The notes beneath the pieces are model-generated. The model ran no database searches and was not told where the DNA came from. It was given only the letters and a program-made list of their open reading frames with translations. From Bacillus_BA fengqiuensis (lineage in GTDB: Bacteria; Bacillota; Bacilli; Bacillales; Bacillaceae_H), in assembly GCA_030813035.1 (NCBI GenBank), contig JAUSTV010000001.1: a DNA stretch of 64,000 bases; one strand, 5' to 3'. Each line of letters opens with the position of its first letter. Position 1 is the stretch's first letter. A program made the translations under genes and the position numbers. This document shows positions 17,331 to 25,461 of this stretch, piece by piece.

Positions 17331-17428
17331 GGATGACCCAAAAGGGCGAAAGCCGACCCTTTTGAGCCATCCTCATGAAGGCCCCGCTTGGAAATCCAGT
17401 AAAACCAGGATTTCTAAGCGGGGCCTTT
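17331..17428 (+). repeat. Double-hairpin terminator cassette, copy B (family R2)
   Basis: The first stem GATGACCCAAAAGGG pairs with CCCTTTTGAGCCATC (about 17332-17372), then AAGGCCCCGCTT pairs with AAGCGGGGCCTT and ends in TTTCTTT. It matches copy A at 9901 in order and spacing although the second stem differs in part. It terminates brnQ. Confidence 0.8.
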
Positions 17429-17481
17429 CTTTGATGGGTAGGAAATTATAAAATCTGGACTTATGGATAAGCGCTTCGGCA

Positions 17482-17600
17482 TCTAGCTCCAGCGCCTAGC
17501 CCCTCGAGGTCATAAGACGATCCAGAATTGAAGGTAAAAAGCACCTTCTATTCTGGATCGTCTTATGCTTGTCGGGGCTGATCAAGGCGCTTGCGCTTTT
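17482..17600 (+). repeat. Dispersed palindromic repeat, copy B (family R1)
   Basis: Starts TCTAGCTCCAGCGCC and ends GGCGCTTGCGCTTTT, with a long inner stem (CATAAGACGATCCAGAAT and its complement). The borders and the GTCTTATGCTTGTCGG block match copy A at 5772. In this copy the centre is an almost perfect hairpin; in copy A it has diverged. The rest of the 363-nt gap between brnQ and the lipoprotein gene is the R2 cassette. Confidence 0.8.
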
Positions 17601-17683
17601 GTCCATGGAATTCTTCATTGTATAGATTTGAAATCCAGGCTAAACAATAAAGGTATGATTATATATGAAGGGGAGACAGTACG

Positions 17684-18106
17684 TTGAAGAAGTTGCTTTT
17701 TTTTCTGTGTGTGTATGCCATGCTCTTTTTAACAGCCTGCAGCGTGGATGATACGGTATCATCGAATCTATACTTAATACCAGACGGCTATAAGGGATGG
17801 GTGAGGGTCGAATACGATAAAGATTTCGGGGAAGAAACAAGAGCCGAGGGAGACTACATTGTTATAAAGGTGAATGAAAAAGGAGTAAGTAAAGTGAAAT
17901 CGACAGTCACGCATGAAGGCTGGGCGACGAACAAGTATTTTTACGTGACGAAAGACGGAGAGCGAAAAGAATTGAAGCCGGGTAAATTAATTCATGGGGC
18001 CACACAAGGTCGTGAAAGCAAAACGAATCCGGGCGAAGTAAATTTCTTTGTCGGGACGAAAGAAGAATTTGCCCAATCAACGGATTACAGCCGGAGCGCG
18101 AAGTGA
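17684..18106 (+). CDS. Small lipoprotein of unknown function (DUF6843-like)
   Basis: This 140-residue protein starts at TTG 17684 after GAAGGGGAG. The signal peptide ends in LTAC with Cys19. The mature part begins LIPDGYKGWVRVEY, a motif seen in small secreted lipoproteins of Bacillaceae. The fold is probably a beta-sandwich. The role is unknown, and neighbours give no clue. Confidence 0.75.
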   Translation: MKKLLFFLCVYAMLFLTACSVDDTVSSNLYLIPDGYKGWVRVEYDKDFGEETRAEGDYIVIKVNEKGVSKVKSTVTHEGWATNKYFYVTKDGERKELKPGKLIHGATQGRESKTNPGEVNFFVGTKEEFAQSTDYSRSAK

Positions 18107-18273
18107 AAAATAAGGCCTTTCGTTGATCTGGAATGACTAAAGAGATAAAAAGGAGACAGTAACAAAATTATGTTAACAGACAATTTGTTCGAAAATTCGA
18201 CATCTCCCCTTTTCTAATAAAACAATCTAGTATAAGATGAAACAATATCTTACTTAGAGATGGGGAAATGCAT

Positions 18274-19611
18274 ATGAATCAATCAGAACAATGGACATCA
18301 AAACTGGGCTTTATTTTAGCTTCCGCCGGTTCTGCCATTGGAATCGGCGCCATCTGGAAACTGCCGTATGTAGCGGGAACGAGCGGAGGAGGGGCTTTCT
18401 TCCTTTTGTTTATCCTGTTTACGGCGATTCTTGGTTTGCCGCTTCTTCTCGGTGAGTTCGTGATTGGAAGAAGCACCCAAAAGGAAGCGATTCGTGCGTA
18501 TCAAACAATCGCGCCGAAAACGGTTTGGACCGTTACAGGATACCTGGGCGTCATCACATCTTTTATCCTTTTATCCTTTTACAGTGTGGTCGGGGGTTGG
18601 ATTATCCAATACTTATTTTACAGCTTAACAGGAAAACTAGCCCGTACTGCCGATTATGAAGCGTTGTTCGGGCAAACGATTTCCAATCCGGGATTGGCGG
18701 TAGGCGCCCAATTTTTGTTTATGATCATCACGATTTTCGTCGTCGCCAGAGGGATTCAAAATGGAATCGAGGCGGCCAACAAATATATGATGCCTGCTTT
18801 ATTTGTCATTTTCATCGCGATCATCATTCGTTCATTGACGCTTGACAATGCGATGGAAGGCGTCGCCTTCTTTTTAAAACCGGACTTCTCGGCGATTACA
18901 TCGGAAACGGTTTTATTTGCATTGGGACAGTCGTTTTTCTCATTGAGTGTCGGTGTATCGGTTATGGTCACATACAGTTCTTATTTAGATAAAAACCAAA
19001 ACTTGCCGAAGTCGGCTGTTTCCATTGCCGTCTTGAACTTGATCATCTCGCTGCTTGCCGGTTTGGCGATTTTTCCGGCCGTATTCGCCCTTGGTGTGGA
19101 ACCCGCAGCGGGACCTGGACTATTGTTTATTGTATTGCCGTCCATTTTTAACCAGATTCCCTTTGGCGGCGTGTTTTTAATGCTCTTTTTGGCTCTTTTC
19201 TTATTCGCCACATTGACTTCAGCTTTTTCCATGCTGGAAATCATCGTCGCTTCTCTTGCAAAAGGAGACCAGCAAAAGCGAATGAAATTATCATGGATGT
19301 CCGGTTTGCTTATTTTTGTTGTCGGTATTCCATCAGCGCTTTCGTTCGGTGTCCTTGGTGATGTAACGTTATTTGGAAAAAACATCTTCGATAACGCCGA
19401 TTTTCTGGTGAGTAACATTTTAATGCCGATAGGGGCGTTTTTAATTGCGGTCTTCATTCCGCTGAAGATGGATAAGAAAATGCTTGTAACCGAATTGGAA
19501 CAAGGAGCGGGCAGTGTGAAAGCATGGTTTTCTTTATGGCTGCTGACATTGCGGTTTATTGCTCCAATCGCGATCATCATCGTGTTCCTCGATGTGGTCG
19601 GCATCATTTAA
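18274..19611 (+). CDS. Na+-dependent neurotransmitter-type symporter (NSS family, YocR/YhdH-like)
   Basis: This 445-residue LeuT-fold importer, probably for an amino acid, has about eleven helices. The helix-1 block ASAGSAIGIGAIWKLPYVAG (about residues 17-36) includes the Na+ and substrate-binding backbone of the family. ATG 18274 sits 8 nt after GATGGGG; the ATG at 18268 is too close to it. It resembles YocR and YhdH of Bacillus subtilis. The gene is monocistronic with its own terminator. Confidence 0.92.
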   Translation: MNQSEQWTSKLGFILASAGSAIGIGAIWKLPYVAGTSGGGAFFLLFILFTAILGLPLLLGEFVIGRSTQKEAIRAYQTIAPKTVWTVTGYLGVITSFILLSFYSVVGGWIIQYLFYSLTGKLARTADYEALFGQTISNPGLAVGAQFLFMIITIFVVARGIQNGIEAANKYMMPALFVIFIAIIIRSLTLDNAMEGVAFFLKPDFSAITSETVLFALGQSFFSLSVGVSVMVTYSSYLDKNQNLPKSAVSIAVLNLIISLLAGLAIFPAVFALGVEPAAGPGLLFIVLPSIFNQIPFGGVFLMLFLALFLFATLTSAFSMLEIIVASLAKGDQQKRMKLSWMSGLLIFVVGIPSALSFGVLGDVTLFGKNIFDNADFLVSNILMPIGAFLIAVFIPLKMDKKMLVTELEQGAGSVKAWFSLWLLTLRFIAPIAIIIVFLDVVGII

Positions 19612-19612
19612 C

Positions 19613-19649
19613 AAAACGAACGGCCTTTCTCGGAAGGGCCGTTTGTTTT
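19613..19649 (+). terminator. Terminator of the NSS symporter
   Basis: AAACGAACGGCCTT pairs with AAGGGCCGTTTGTTTT, ending in a T-rich tail. Confidence 0.85.
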
Positions 19650-19702
19650 GTTTTATCAAGGCTTAACAAGCAGGAGAGGTTACCATTTTACCTTATAGTG
19701 TA

Positions 19703-19967
19703 TGTTCAAAAAGGAGGACAAAAAGGACCGAGAAGTTCAAGGAAGCGTAGCTTTGAGCATAAAGGAAAGCTTCTCACGATTCTTCATCGCACGCCGGAAA
19801 AGTGATCTTCTTTTCCAAGGAACGGAGCGTATGCTGTTAATACGTGAGTAGCGGAAAAGCAAGCTTATGAAGCCCGACTAAGAACCGCCACGTCCTGTGG
19901 CGAACGTCGGATCAGTACGTCCTGTACAAGTAGTTTCGACGGTCATTTTTCCCGGACTTTTTGAACA
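19703..19967. mobile_element. 265-bp MITE-like element with terminal inverted repeats (family R3)
   Basis: The ends are TGTTCAAAAAG (19703-19713) and its exact complement CTTTTTGAACA (19957-19967). The interior has no credible gene and contains short dyads (CCACGTCCTGTGG, GTACGTCCTGTAC). Size, matching ends and lack of coding sequence fit a miniature inverted-repeat element. I see no clean target duplication. The remaining 19968-20330 holds no recognised gene. Confidence 0.6.
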
Positions 19968-20333
19968 ACCTCTTATACATTCAAATGGTAATATACGTGT
20001 AGTGTAAATATGGATATTGTGGTAAAATATTCTTTGTCTGTGAAAAAGAAAGATTTAAAGAGGTCCCTCATTTCTGCTTTTTATCTTTCATCAAGGAACG
20101 TTCAATCGGGGAATGCCTGCCGTCCGTTCATAAAAATCAGGGAGGATGGTCCGGTCAATCATCCCTAGTGTGTACTCAAAATGTACATCTTTTTACATAA
20201 CCGACAGCATGTTGCTCTTTATTTGAAGTGAGCAATCAGACAGATTTACATACATAATTGAGCATCTTTTTAATAAAAAATACTAGTCTTTTATACGTTT
20301 TTACAAATAGGTACATAGATTTATGTCGAATTT

Positions 20334-20350
20334 TGTAACATTCTTGTAAC
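20334..20350 (+). promoter_or_regulatory. WalR box upstream of the NlpC/P60 gene
   Basis: TGTAAC, five bases, TGTAAC: a perfect match to the WalR (YycF) direct repeat TGTWAH-N5-TGTWAH. It lies 85 nt before the ATG of a DL-endopeptidase-type gene, the class of target controlled by WalRK. Confidence 0.75.
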
Positions 20351-20434
20351 ATAAACGTTCTTTCTCTGTAACATTGCATTGGTAGAATGTAAGCGTTCAA
20401 GTTTAGTAGATTCTAACTTTGGAGGAAATCCTTT

Positions 20435-21097
20435 ATGAAAAAGTTTATATATTCTTTGGCATTATGTTCTACACTGACATTATTGCCAACAATCGGCCAT
20501 GCCAAAATGGGAGACATGACATTAAAACCGGGCATGAACCATCAAGATGTGAAACAATTGCAGGAAGCGCTAAAGAAAAAAGGATATTTTAAAGGAAATA
20601 CGACTACATATTATGGGAAAATAACAAAAGATTCGGTATACCGCTTCGAAAAAGCCAATAAACTCCCGGCGGATGGAATTGCCGGCCGTGCGGTTTTCCG
20701 TTTATTAGGTTCTTCAACAGCAAGTGTGAGCGTGAATAAAAGCGCCCAAGTGGTTAAAGAAGCGAAAAAATATGCAGGAACTCCTTACAAATGGGGTGGA
20801 ACAACACCGAAGGGATTCGATTGCAGCGGATACTTAAACTATGTATACCAAAAGGCAGCGGGTGTCGATTTGTCTCGTACAGTAGAGGGCATTTATAAAC
20901 AGGGGACAAAGGTCAGCAAGCCTCAAGTGGGCGACATTGTCTTTTTTCAAACATACAAAACAGGCGCGTCCCATGCGGGCATTTACATTGGAAACGGACA
21001 ATTCATTCACAGTTCATCTTCAAAAGGGGTAAGTGTTGCCTCAATGAGCAGCTCTTATTGGTCAAAACGTTACCTCGGAAGCAAAAGCTTCGTCTAA
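20435..21097 (+). CDS. Secreted NlpC/P60 cell-wall endopeptidase with peptidoglycan-binding domain
   Basis: This 220-residue enzyme probably cuts the D-Glu to meso-diaminopimelate link in wall peptides. The signal peptide (residues 1-23, ending GHA) is followed by a PG_binding_1 domain (about 28-92) and an NlpC/P60 domain (about 103-220). The catalytic triad is Cys130 (FDCSGY), His180 (SHAGIYIG) and His192 (FIHSS). It differs from LytE/LytF, which carry LysM repeats. GGAGG precedes the ATG. The perfect WalR box suggests control by wall-homeostasis signalling. Confidence 0.92.
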   Translation: MKKFIYSLALCSTLTLLPTIGHAKMGDMTLKPGMNHQDVKQLQEALKKKGYFKGNTTTYYGKITKDSVYRFEKANKLPADGIAGRAVFRLLGSSTASVSVNKSAQVVKEAKKYAGTPYKWGGTTPKGFDCSGYLNYVYQKAAGVDLSRTVEGIYKQGTKVSKPQVGDIVFFQTYKTGASHAGIYIGNGQFIHSSSSKGVSVASMSSSYWSKRYLGSKSFV

Positions 21098-21350
21098 GTC
21101 GATTTTGTGTCATTCATGATGTAAGATGTGAGGCAACCAATCTATTTAAAGTCAGCCTCCACTCGATGAGCGTACCGAATGCAGGCTAAACAAAAGGGGT
21201 GGGTATCATTCTATCCCCCTTTTTTTCGCTGTGTAAACATATTAAGTGAAAAAGGTTTAAGGGGCAGCGAGATATTCGCAGCCTCTTTTTGCGTATGGTA
21301 TGATAGGGTGAGGCTAGAAAAGCATAAAAACAATAATTGGAGGGAGTCAT

Positions 21351-21656
21351 ATGGCCATTATCGATGTAACCGTCATTCCAGTCGGGACCGCTACGCCAAG
21401 CGTAAGTGAGTACGTAGCGGAAATACATAAAGTATTACAGAAACATGAAGGGCGCATCAAGTATGAATTGACACCGATGAGTACATTGATTGAGGGAGAA
21501 TTAAAGGATTTGCTGGAAATCGTTCAAGAGATTCATGAAGTTCCGTTTCAGCATGGTTTGCAGCGGGTATGCACGAATATCCGCATCGATGACCGCCGTG
21601 ATAAGGAACATTCGATGGAGCGGAAATTAAACGCAGTACGGGCGAAAATGCAATGA
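21351..21656 (+). CDS. Thiamine-binding MTH1187/YkoF-like protein
   Basis: This 101-residue protein has the ferredoxin-like fold of the MTH1187 family (VTVIPVGTATPSVSEYVAEI at residues 6-25 and the TPMSTLIEGEL block near 41-51). Members bind thiamine or related ligands, and the Bacillus subtilis counterpart is YqgV. The gene is preceded by GGAGGG and followed by a terminator. No thiamine genes are nearby. Confidence 0.85.
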   Translation: MAIIDVTVIPVGTATPSVSEYVAEIHKVLQKHEGRIKYELTPMSTLIEGELKDLLEIVQEIHEVPFQHGLQRVCTNIRIDDRRDKEHSMERKLNAVRAKMQ

Positions 21657-21662
21657 ATGGGA

Positions 21663-21696
21663 AGGGGGCTGTTTTCATGTGAAAAACAGCCCCTTT
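21663..21696 (+). terminator. Terminator after the thiamine-binding gene
   Basis: AGGGGGCTGTTTTTC-type stem (GGGGCTGTTTT / AAAACAGCCCC) followed by TTTC. Confidence 0.75.
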
Positions 21697-21772
21697 CATT
21701 CATGACGATATTCATGATGAAGGCACATTCGCGCATAAAAATGAGTGAAGAAGAGAGGCTGGGGGGCATGGA

Positions 21773-22321
21773 ATGGAAATTCAAACAAAGAGACTTGTTC
21801 TGATTCCTTGTACACTAAAGCTGGTGGAACGATACGCAGAGCGAGGACATTCATTCGGAAATCATGTATTGGAATCCGTTCAGCATGTAAACAGCGACCC
21901 TTCCCAATTTGGCTGGGGAGTCTGGTTCATGGTGGATCATCAGAGCGGTGAATTGATTGGGGATATGGGGTTTAAAGGAAAACCGGACAAGGACGGAATG
22001 GTTGATATCGGTTATGGTATTGCCAAAGGGCATCAGCAGAAGGGCTATGCGACAGAAGGGGCCAAAGGGCTCATCGAGTGGGCCTTTTCAACCGGCCGTG
22101 TTCAAAAAGTGAAAGCGGATTGTCTACAAAATAATCAGGCTTCCATCCGGGTTCTCCAAAAACTGGGCATGAAGCAAATTGGTATGGAGGGTGACCTATT
22201 GTTATGGGAGTTGCGGTCCCCAGCTTGGTCTTGCTTTGGATCGACCGTCCGAAAAAAAACGAAAAATAGGTTTAAAAAAATAAAAACGCTTTCAAAAAAT
22301 TTTTTTCTTAAAACCTATTGA
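21773..22321 (+). CDS. GNAT-family N-acetyltransferase (RimJ/RimL type) with aberrant C-terminal tail
   Basis: The 182-residue frame contains a normal GNAT domain: TKRLVLIP at the N-terminus and the acetyl-CoA loop GHQQKGYATEG near residue 85. The domain should end at LLWELR near residue 147. The last 35 residues are Lys/Phe-rich, come from an AT-rich stretch, and the stop lies inside the -35 region of the next promoter. This suggests loss of the original stop or a small rearrangement. The substrate is unknown. Confidence 0.8.
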   Translation: MEIQTKRLVLIPCTLKLVERYAERGHSFGNHVLESVQHVNSDPSQFGWGVWFMVDHQSGELIGDMGFKGKPDKDGMVDIGYGIAKGHQQKGYATEGAKGLIEWAFSTGRVQKVKADCLQNNQASIRVLQKLGMKQIGMEGDLLLWELRSPAWSCFGSTVRKKTKNRFKKIKTLSKNFFLKTY

Positions 22322-22347
22322 CTCGGAATTTGGTTCCGAACTATAAT
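22318..22347 (+). promoter_or_regulatory. Promoter of the aroA T-box leader with a palindrome in its spacer
   Basis: TTGACT (22318-22323) and TATAAT (22342-22347) are 18 nt apart. The spacer carries a perfect dyad, TCGGAA-TTTGG-TTCCGA (22323-22339), which is positioned as a repressor site. The GNAT stop codon overlaps the -35 hexamer. Confidence 0.7.
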
Positions 22348-22383
22348 ACAAAACAAGAAAGACAATATAGTTTGAAAAAAATG

Positions 22384-22650
22384 AAAATTTAAATAGTTGA
22401 GCGATGATAGGACGTTAGTAATGTTCACTTTCCCTGTATTCAGAGAGCTGATGGATGGTGCGAATCAGTACAAAAAGGAACATGAAATTCACCCCTTGAG
22501 CATCTTTTTCGGATCGTGTGAAGCGAGAGGAAAAAGACGGCCAACAGCCGTTATGATGAAAGAGCGATGAACATGAGTTCATAATTTAGGGTGGTACCGC
22601 GAGAAATCTCGTCCCTACTGATTAACAGTAGGGGCGTTTTGTTTTTTTAG
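22384..22650 (+). promoter_or_regulatory. T-box leader (tyrosine specifier likely) upstream of aroA
   Basis: The leader has the AGAGAGCTG... Stem I region (22442 onward), a probable specifier UAC at 22469-22471 (Tyr), the conserved T-box AGGGTGGTACCGCG at 22588-22601, and a terminator stem CCCTACTG/CAGTAGGG with a T-run near 22611-22650. Uncharged tRNA would pair with both sites and prevent termination. Tyrosine fits control of the first step of aromatic synthesis. The specifier is read by eye from the loop position. Confidence 0.85.
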
Positions 22651-22750
22651 CGATACATCCTAATGATGAACAAATAATGGTTCATAATTAGGGTGGTACC
22701 GCGAAGAAATTCGTCCCTACTGGCACAACCAGTAGGGACTTTTTTATTAT
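22651..22750 (+). promoter_or_regulatory. Duplicated T-box antiterminator/terminator module
   Basis: A second T-box sequence AGGGTGGTACCGCG (22690-22703) and a second terminator (GTCCCTACTGG with its complement, T-run to 22750) follow directly. The segment repeats the 3' part of the first leader but has no Stem I or specifier of its own. Transcription must pass two terminators before aroA. Confidence 0.85.
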
Positions 22751-22777
22751 CATTGAAAATTTAGGAGGATGAATGAA

Positions 22778-23854
22778 ATGGAAAACCAAACATTACAAAC
22801 ATTACGTAAACAAATTGATGAGTTGAATTTACAAATTTTGAGCTTGTTGAATGAACGAGGAAAGATCGCACAACAAATCGGTCAATTAAAAGAAATGCAA
22901 GGTACTAAGCGTTTTGATCCCGTTCGTGAGCGCGAATCATTGGATATGATTGCCGAGCATCATGATGGACCGTTCGAGACATCGACGATTCAACATATTT
23001 TCAAAGAAATCTTCAAAGCAAGCTTAGAACTGCAAGAAGATGACCATCGTAAAGCACTGCTTGTATCCCGTAAGAAAAAAGCGGAAAATACAGTTGTAGA
23101 CATCAAGGGAGAAAAAGTCGGTGACGGAAACCTTCATTTCGTGATGGGGCCATGTGCGGTCGAGAGCTACGAACAAGTGAAACAAGTCGGTCTGGCTTTA
23201 AAAGAGCAAGGCATCAAATTAATGCGTGGCGGTGCGTTCAAACCTCGTACATCTCCATACGATTTCCAAGGTCTTGGAGTGGAAGGCTTGCAAATTTTGC
23301 GTCAAGTAGCTGATGAATTAGATTTGGCGATCATCAGTGAAATCGTGACACCACAAGATATCGAAACGGCTCTTCAGTATGTAGATGTCATTCAAATCGG
23401 TGCGCGTAACATGCAAAACTTTGAGTTATTAAAAGCGGCAGGTTCTGTTGACAAGCCAATTTTATTGAAACGCGGGTTGGCAGCGACGATTGAAGAGTTC
23501 ATCAATGCAGCAGAATACATTATGTCTCGCGGAAACAGCAACATCATCCTGTGCGAGCGCGGTATCCGCACATACGAGCGTGCAACGCGCAACACATTGG
23601 ACATCTCAGCTGTACCAATCTTAAAGAAAGAAACGCATTTACCGGTCATGGTAGACGTGACACACTCTACAGGCCGCAAAGATTTATTGCTTCCATGCGC
23701 AAAAGCAGCCATCGCCATCGGTGCAGACGGAGTTATGGCGGAAGTACATCCGGACCCGGCAGTAGCATTGTCCGACTCTGCACAGCAAATGAACATTCCG
23801 GAATTCAAAGAGTTCATGAGCGCTTTAAAAGGCATGCCTGCCCAATTACGATAA
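22778..23854 (+). CDS. aroA: Bifunctional chorismate mutase / DAHP synthase (AroA(G))
   Basis: This 358-residue enzyme joins a chorismate mutase AroQ domain (residues 1-90, LRKQIDELNLQILSLLNERG) to a 3-deoxy-7-phosphoheptulonate synthase of the KDPS-like type (about 95-358; MGPCAVES, LMRGGAFKPRTSPY, CERGIRTYE). It makes the first intermediate of aromatic amino acid synthesis; the mutase domain gives feedback control by chorismate or prephenate. ATG 22778 is correctly spaced from AGGAGG, which abuts the ATG at 22769, so the shorter form is chosen. Expression depends on the tandem T-box leader. Confidence 0.95.
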   Translation: MENQTLQTLRKQIDELNLQILSLLNERGKIAQQIGQLKEMQGTKRFDPVRERESLDMIAEHHDGPFETSTIQHIFKEIFKASLELQEDDHRKALLVSRKKKAENTVVDIKGEKVGDGNLHFVMGPCAVESYEQVKQVGLALKEQGIKLMRGGAFKPRTSPYDFQGLGVEGLQILRQVADELDLAIISEIVTPQDIETALQYVDVIQIGARNMQNFELLKAAGSVDKPILLKRGLAATIEEFINAAEYIMSRGNSNIILCERGIRTYERATRNTLDISAVPILKKETHLPVMVDVTHSTGRKDLLLPCAKAAIAIGADGVMAEVHPDPAVALSDSAQQMNIPEFKEFMSALKGMPAQLR

Positions 23855-23872
23855 TCTTTTTTCAAGACGCGG

Positions 23873-23902
23873 CGGCTCTCCATAATGGGGAGCCGTTTTT
23901 TT
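23873..23902 (+). terminator. Terminator of aroA
   Basis: CGGCTCTCC/GGGGAGCCG stem and seven T. Confidence 0.85.
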
Positions 23903-23989
23903 ATCCCCTGAAATTCCCACTTTTCACGCATGACGCTTAGGACTAAAATGGTGTTAACATGCTGCAAGAAAAGAGGAATTCATACGTTC

Positions 23990-24316
23990 ATGAGACAAAT
24001 GCTCAAAAGAGTGTTTTATATAGTTTTAACGATGATGGTGGCAGCTCTTATTCTGATGTTAGCCACTAAAGGAAAGGACATGTTTTTCGTCAAAGCATGG
24101 GTAACGACGCTTGGGTTGACTTTTTTGATGGTGGGGATTTTATATTCCAAGAAAACCCATGAAGAACAGGGCATGGGAGGCTTTACATCATCATCTACAG
24201 GCGAGTGGTGGATGTTTTTATTTAGTTTTTTGCTCGATTTACTTCCCTGGTATGTAAGAAAGGCGTTTTGGATAATACTAGGAATAGTCGTGACAGGCGT
24301 TGGCATATTGGTTTGA
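23990..24316 (+). CDS. Small membrane protein of unknown function
   Basis: This 108-residue protein has two N-terminal helices (about residues 6-24 and 33-53) and one C-terminal helix pair after residue 75. No family is recognised. ATG 23990 follows AGAGGAATT; the longer frame from 23930 lacks a ribosome site. Confidence 0.6.
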   Translation: MRQMLKRVFYIVLTMMVAALILMLATKGKDMFFVKAWVTTLGLTFLMVGILYSKKTHEEQGMGGFTSSSTGEWWMFLFSFLLDLLPWYVRKAFWIILGIVVTGVGILV

Positions 24317-24435
24317 AAGAGAATGGCTCCAAAGGCAGGAAAAGAATACCTTTGGAGTCATTCTGTGATTGATTAGAGACTTATAGGGCAGCTGCTTTTC
24401 GAATACTCGGATATTTTAGTGAAGCAATCAATATA

Positions 24436-24476
24436 ATAAAAGGAGCGCCAGTTTTTTTCGGCGCTCCTTTTATTAT
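24436..24476. terminator. Bidirectional terminator between the membrane protein and CAP genes
   Basis: AATAAAAGGAGCGCC pairs with GGCGCTCCTTTTATT, with T-runs on both strands. Confidence 0.85.
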
Positions 24477-24486
24477 AAACGATATA

Positions 24487-25248
24487 TTATTTACCGATGA
24501 ACATTTGTGTCCAATAAGTTGAACCGCCGCCTTCTACATATCCAACACCAATATGCGTAAAGTTCGGGCTTAAAATGTTTTTGCGGTGACCGTCGCTGTT
24601 CATCCAGCCGTTCATGACTTCTTCCGGTGTTTGCTGGCCTTTCGCGATGTTTTCACCGGCTGTGCGGTAGTCGATGCCAAATTGCTTCATCATATCGAAT
24701 GGTGAGCCGTATGTTGGTGAAGTATGGCTGAAATAGTTTTTGTTCATCATGTCTTTTGACTTTTCACGTGCCACATCGCTTAATTTCGTGTCTAACTGCA
24801 ATGCTGACAAACCTTGCTTTTGTCTTTCCTGGTTAACAAGCTCTACTACTTTCTTTTCGAATGCACTTACAGATGATGCTTCAGCAGCTGGTTTCGCTGC
24901 CGGCTGTGCTTGTGCTTCCTTATTAGTTTTTGGAGCCGGTGCTGCTTTTTGTGCAGGCTGCGCTTGTACATTGTTAGATGCTTCTGGAGCAGGAGCCGCT
25001 TGCTGCGCTGTTGGTTTTTGAATATTAAATTGCTTGAACAGCTCATCTACATTCTTTGGACTTTGAATATTGAATTGTTTTAACAGTTCATCTGCATTAT
25101 TGATATTTTGAACATTAATATGTTGAACATTCTGGTTTGAATTGACTGGACAATTTATGGTTGAGGCGTCTGCCTGTGTTTGTGTAGCTAATAATCCAAA
25201 TGACATAGCTCCAATAATAGTCGCGAAACGAAGTTTATTGTTTTTCAT
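24487..25248 (-). CDS. Secreted CAP/SCP-domain protein (YkwD-like)
   Basis: This 253-residue protein has a signal peptide (1-29, ending ADA), a Gln/Asn-rich region with two imperfect copies of a 19-residue unit (NADELLKQFNIQ and NVDELFKQFNIQ, about residues 50-78), a Pro/Ala/Gln-rich linker (79-125), and a CAP domain (about 128-253) with HTSP and GENIAKG blocks. CAP proteins are extracellular; Bacillus members occur in vegetative culture fluid and in spore layers. ATG 25248 follows GAGGAGG. The Cys33 near the mature N-terminus is not in a lipobox. Confidence 0.88.
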   Translation of the reverse strand: MKNNKLRFATIIGAMSFGLLATQTQADASTINCPVNSNQNVQHINVQNINNADELLKQFNIQSPKNVDELFKQFNIQKPTAQQAAPAPEASNNVQAQPAQKAAPAPKTNKEAQAQPAAKPAAEASSVSAFEKKVVELVNQERQKQGLSALQLDTKLSDVAREKSKDMMNKNYFSHTSPTYGSPFDMMKQFGIDYRTAGENIAKGQQTPEEVMNGWMNSDGHRKNILSPNFTHIGVGYVEGGGSTYWTQMFIGK

Positions 25249-25461
25249 AAGTTGATGACCTCCTCGTTTTGTTTGACTCAACGCATCCTATTCTCCATGA
25301 ATTTTAGTAATCTATCAACCTTTTAGAGCTTCCAATATTATCAAGCTATGAAAAAAAGTGTTGTTGGGATATTTATCCACACGTATAAACACTATGATAA
25401 TGGGAATCGTAAAGGGTGAATGAATTTTTTATCTTTCATTCATGAAATTTATGGAAACATA

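Noticed and set aside
18981..19607. 208-codon minus-strand frame opposite the NSS symporter
   Set aside because: Antisense shadow of a membrane protein gene with no start signals.
22611..22750. Second T-box considered as a separate full riboswitch
   Set aside because: Only about 40 nt precede its T-box sequence, too little for Stem I and a specifier loop, so it is called a partial duplicate.
23392..23967. 191-codon minus-strand frame opposite aroA
   Set aside because: Antisense shadow of a highly conserved gene with codon bias; no ribosome site or family.
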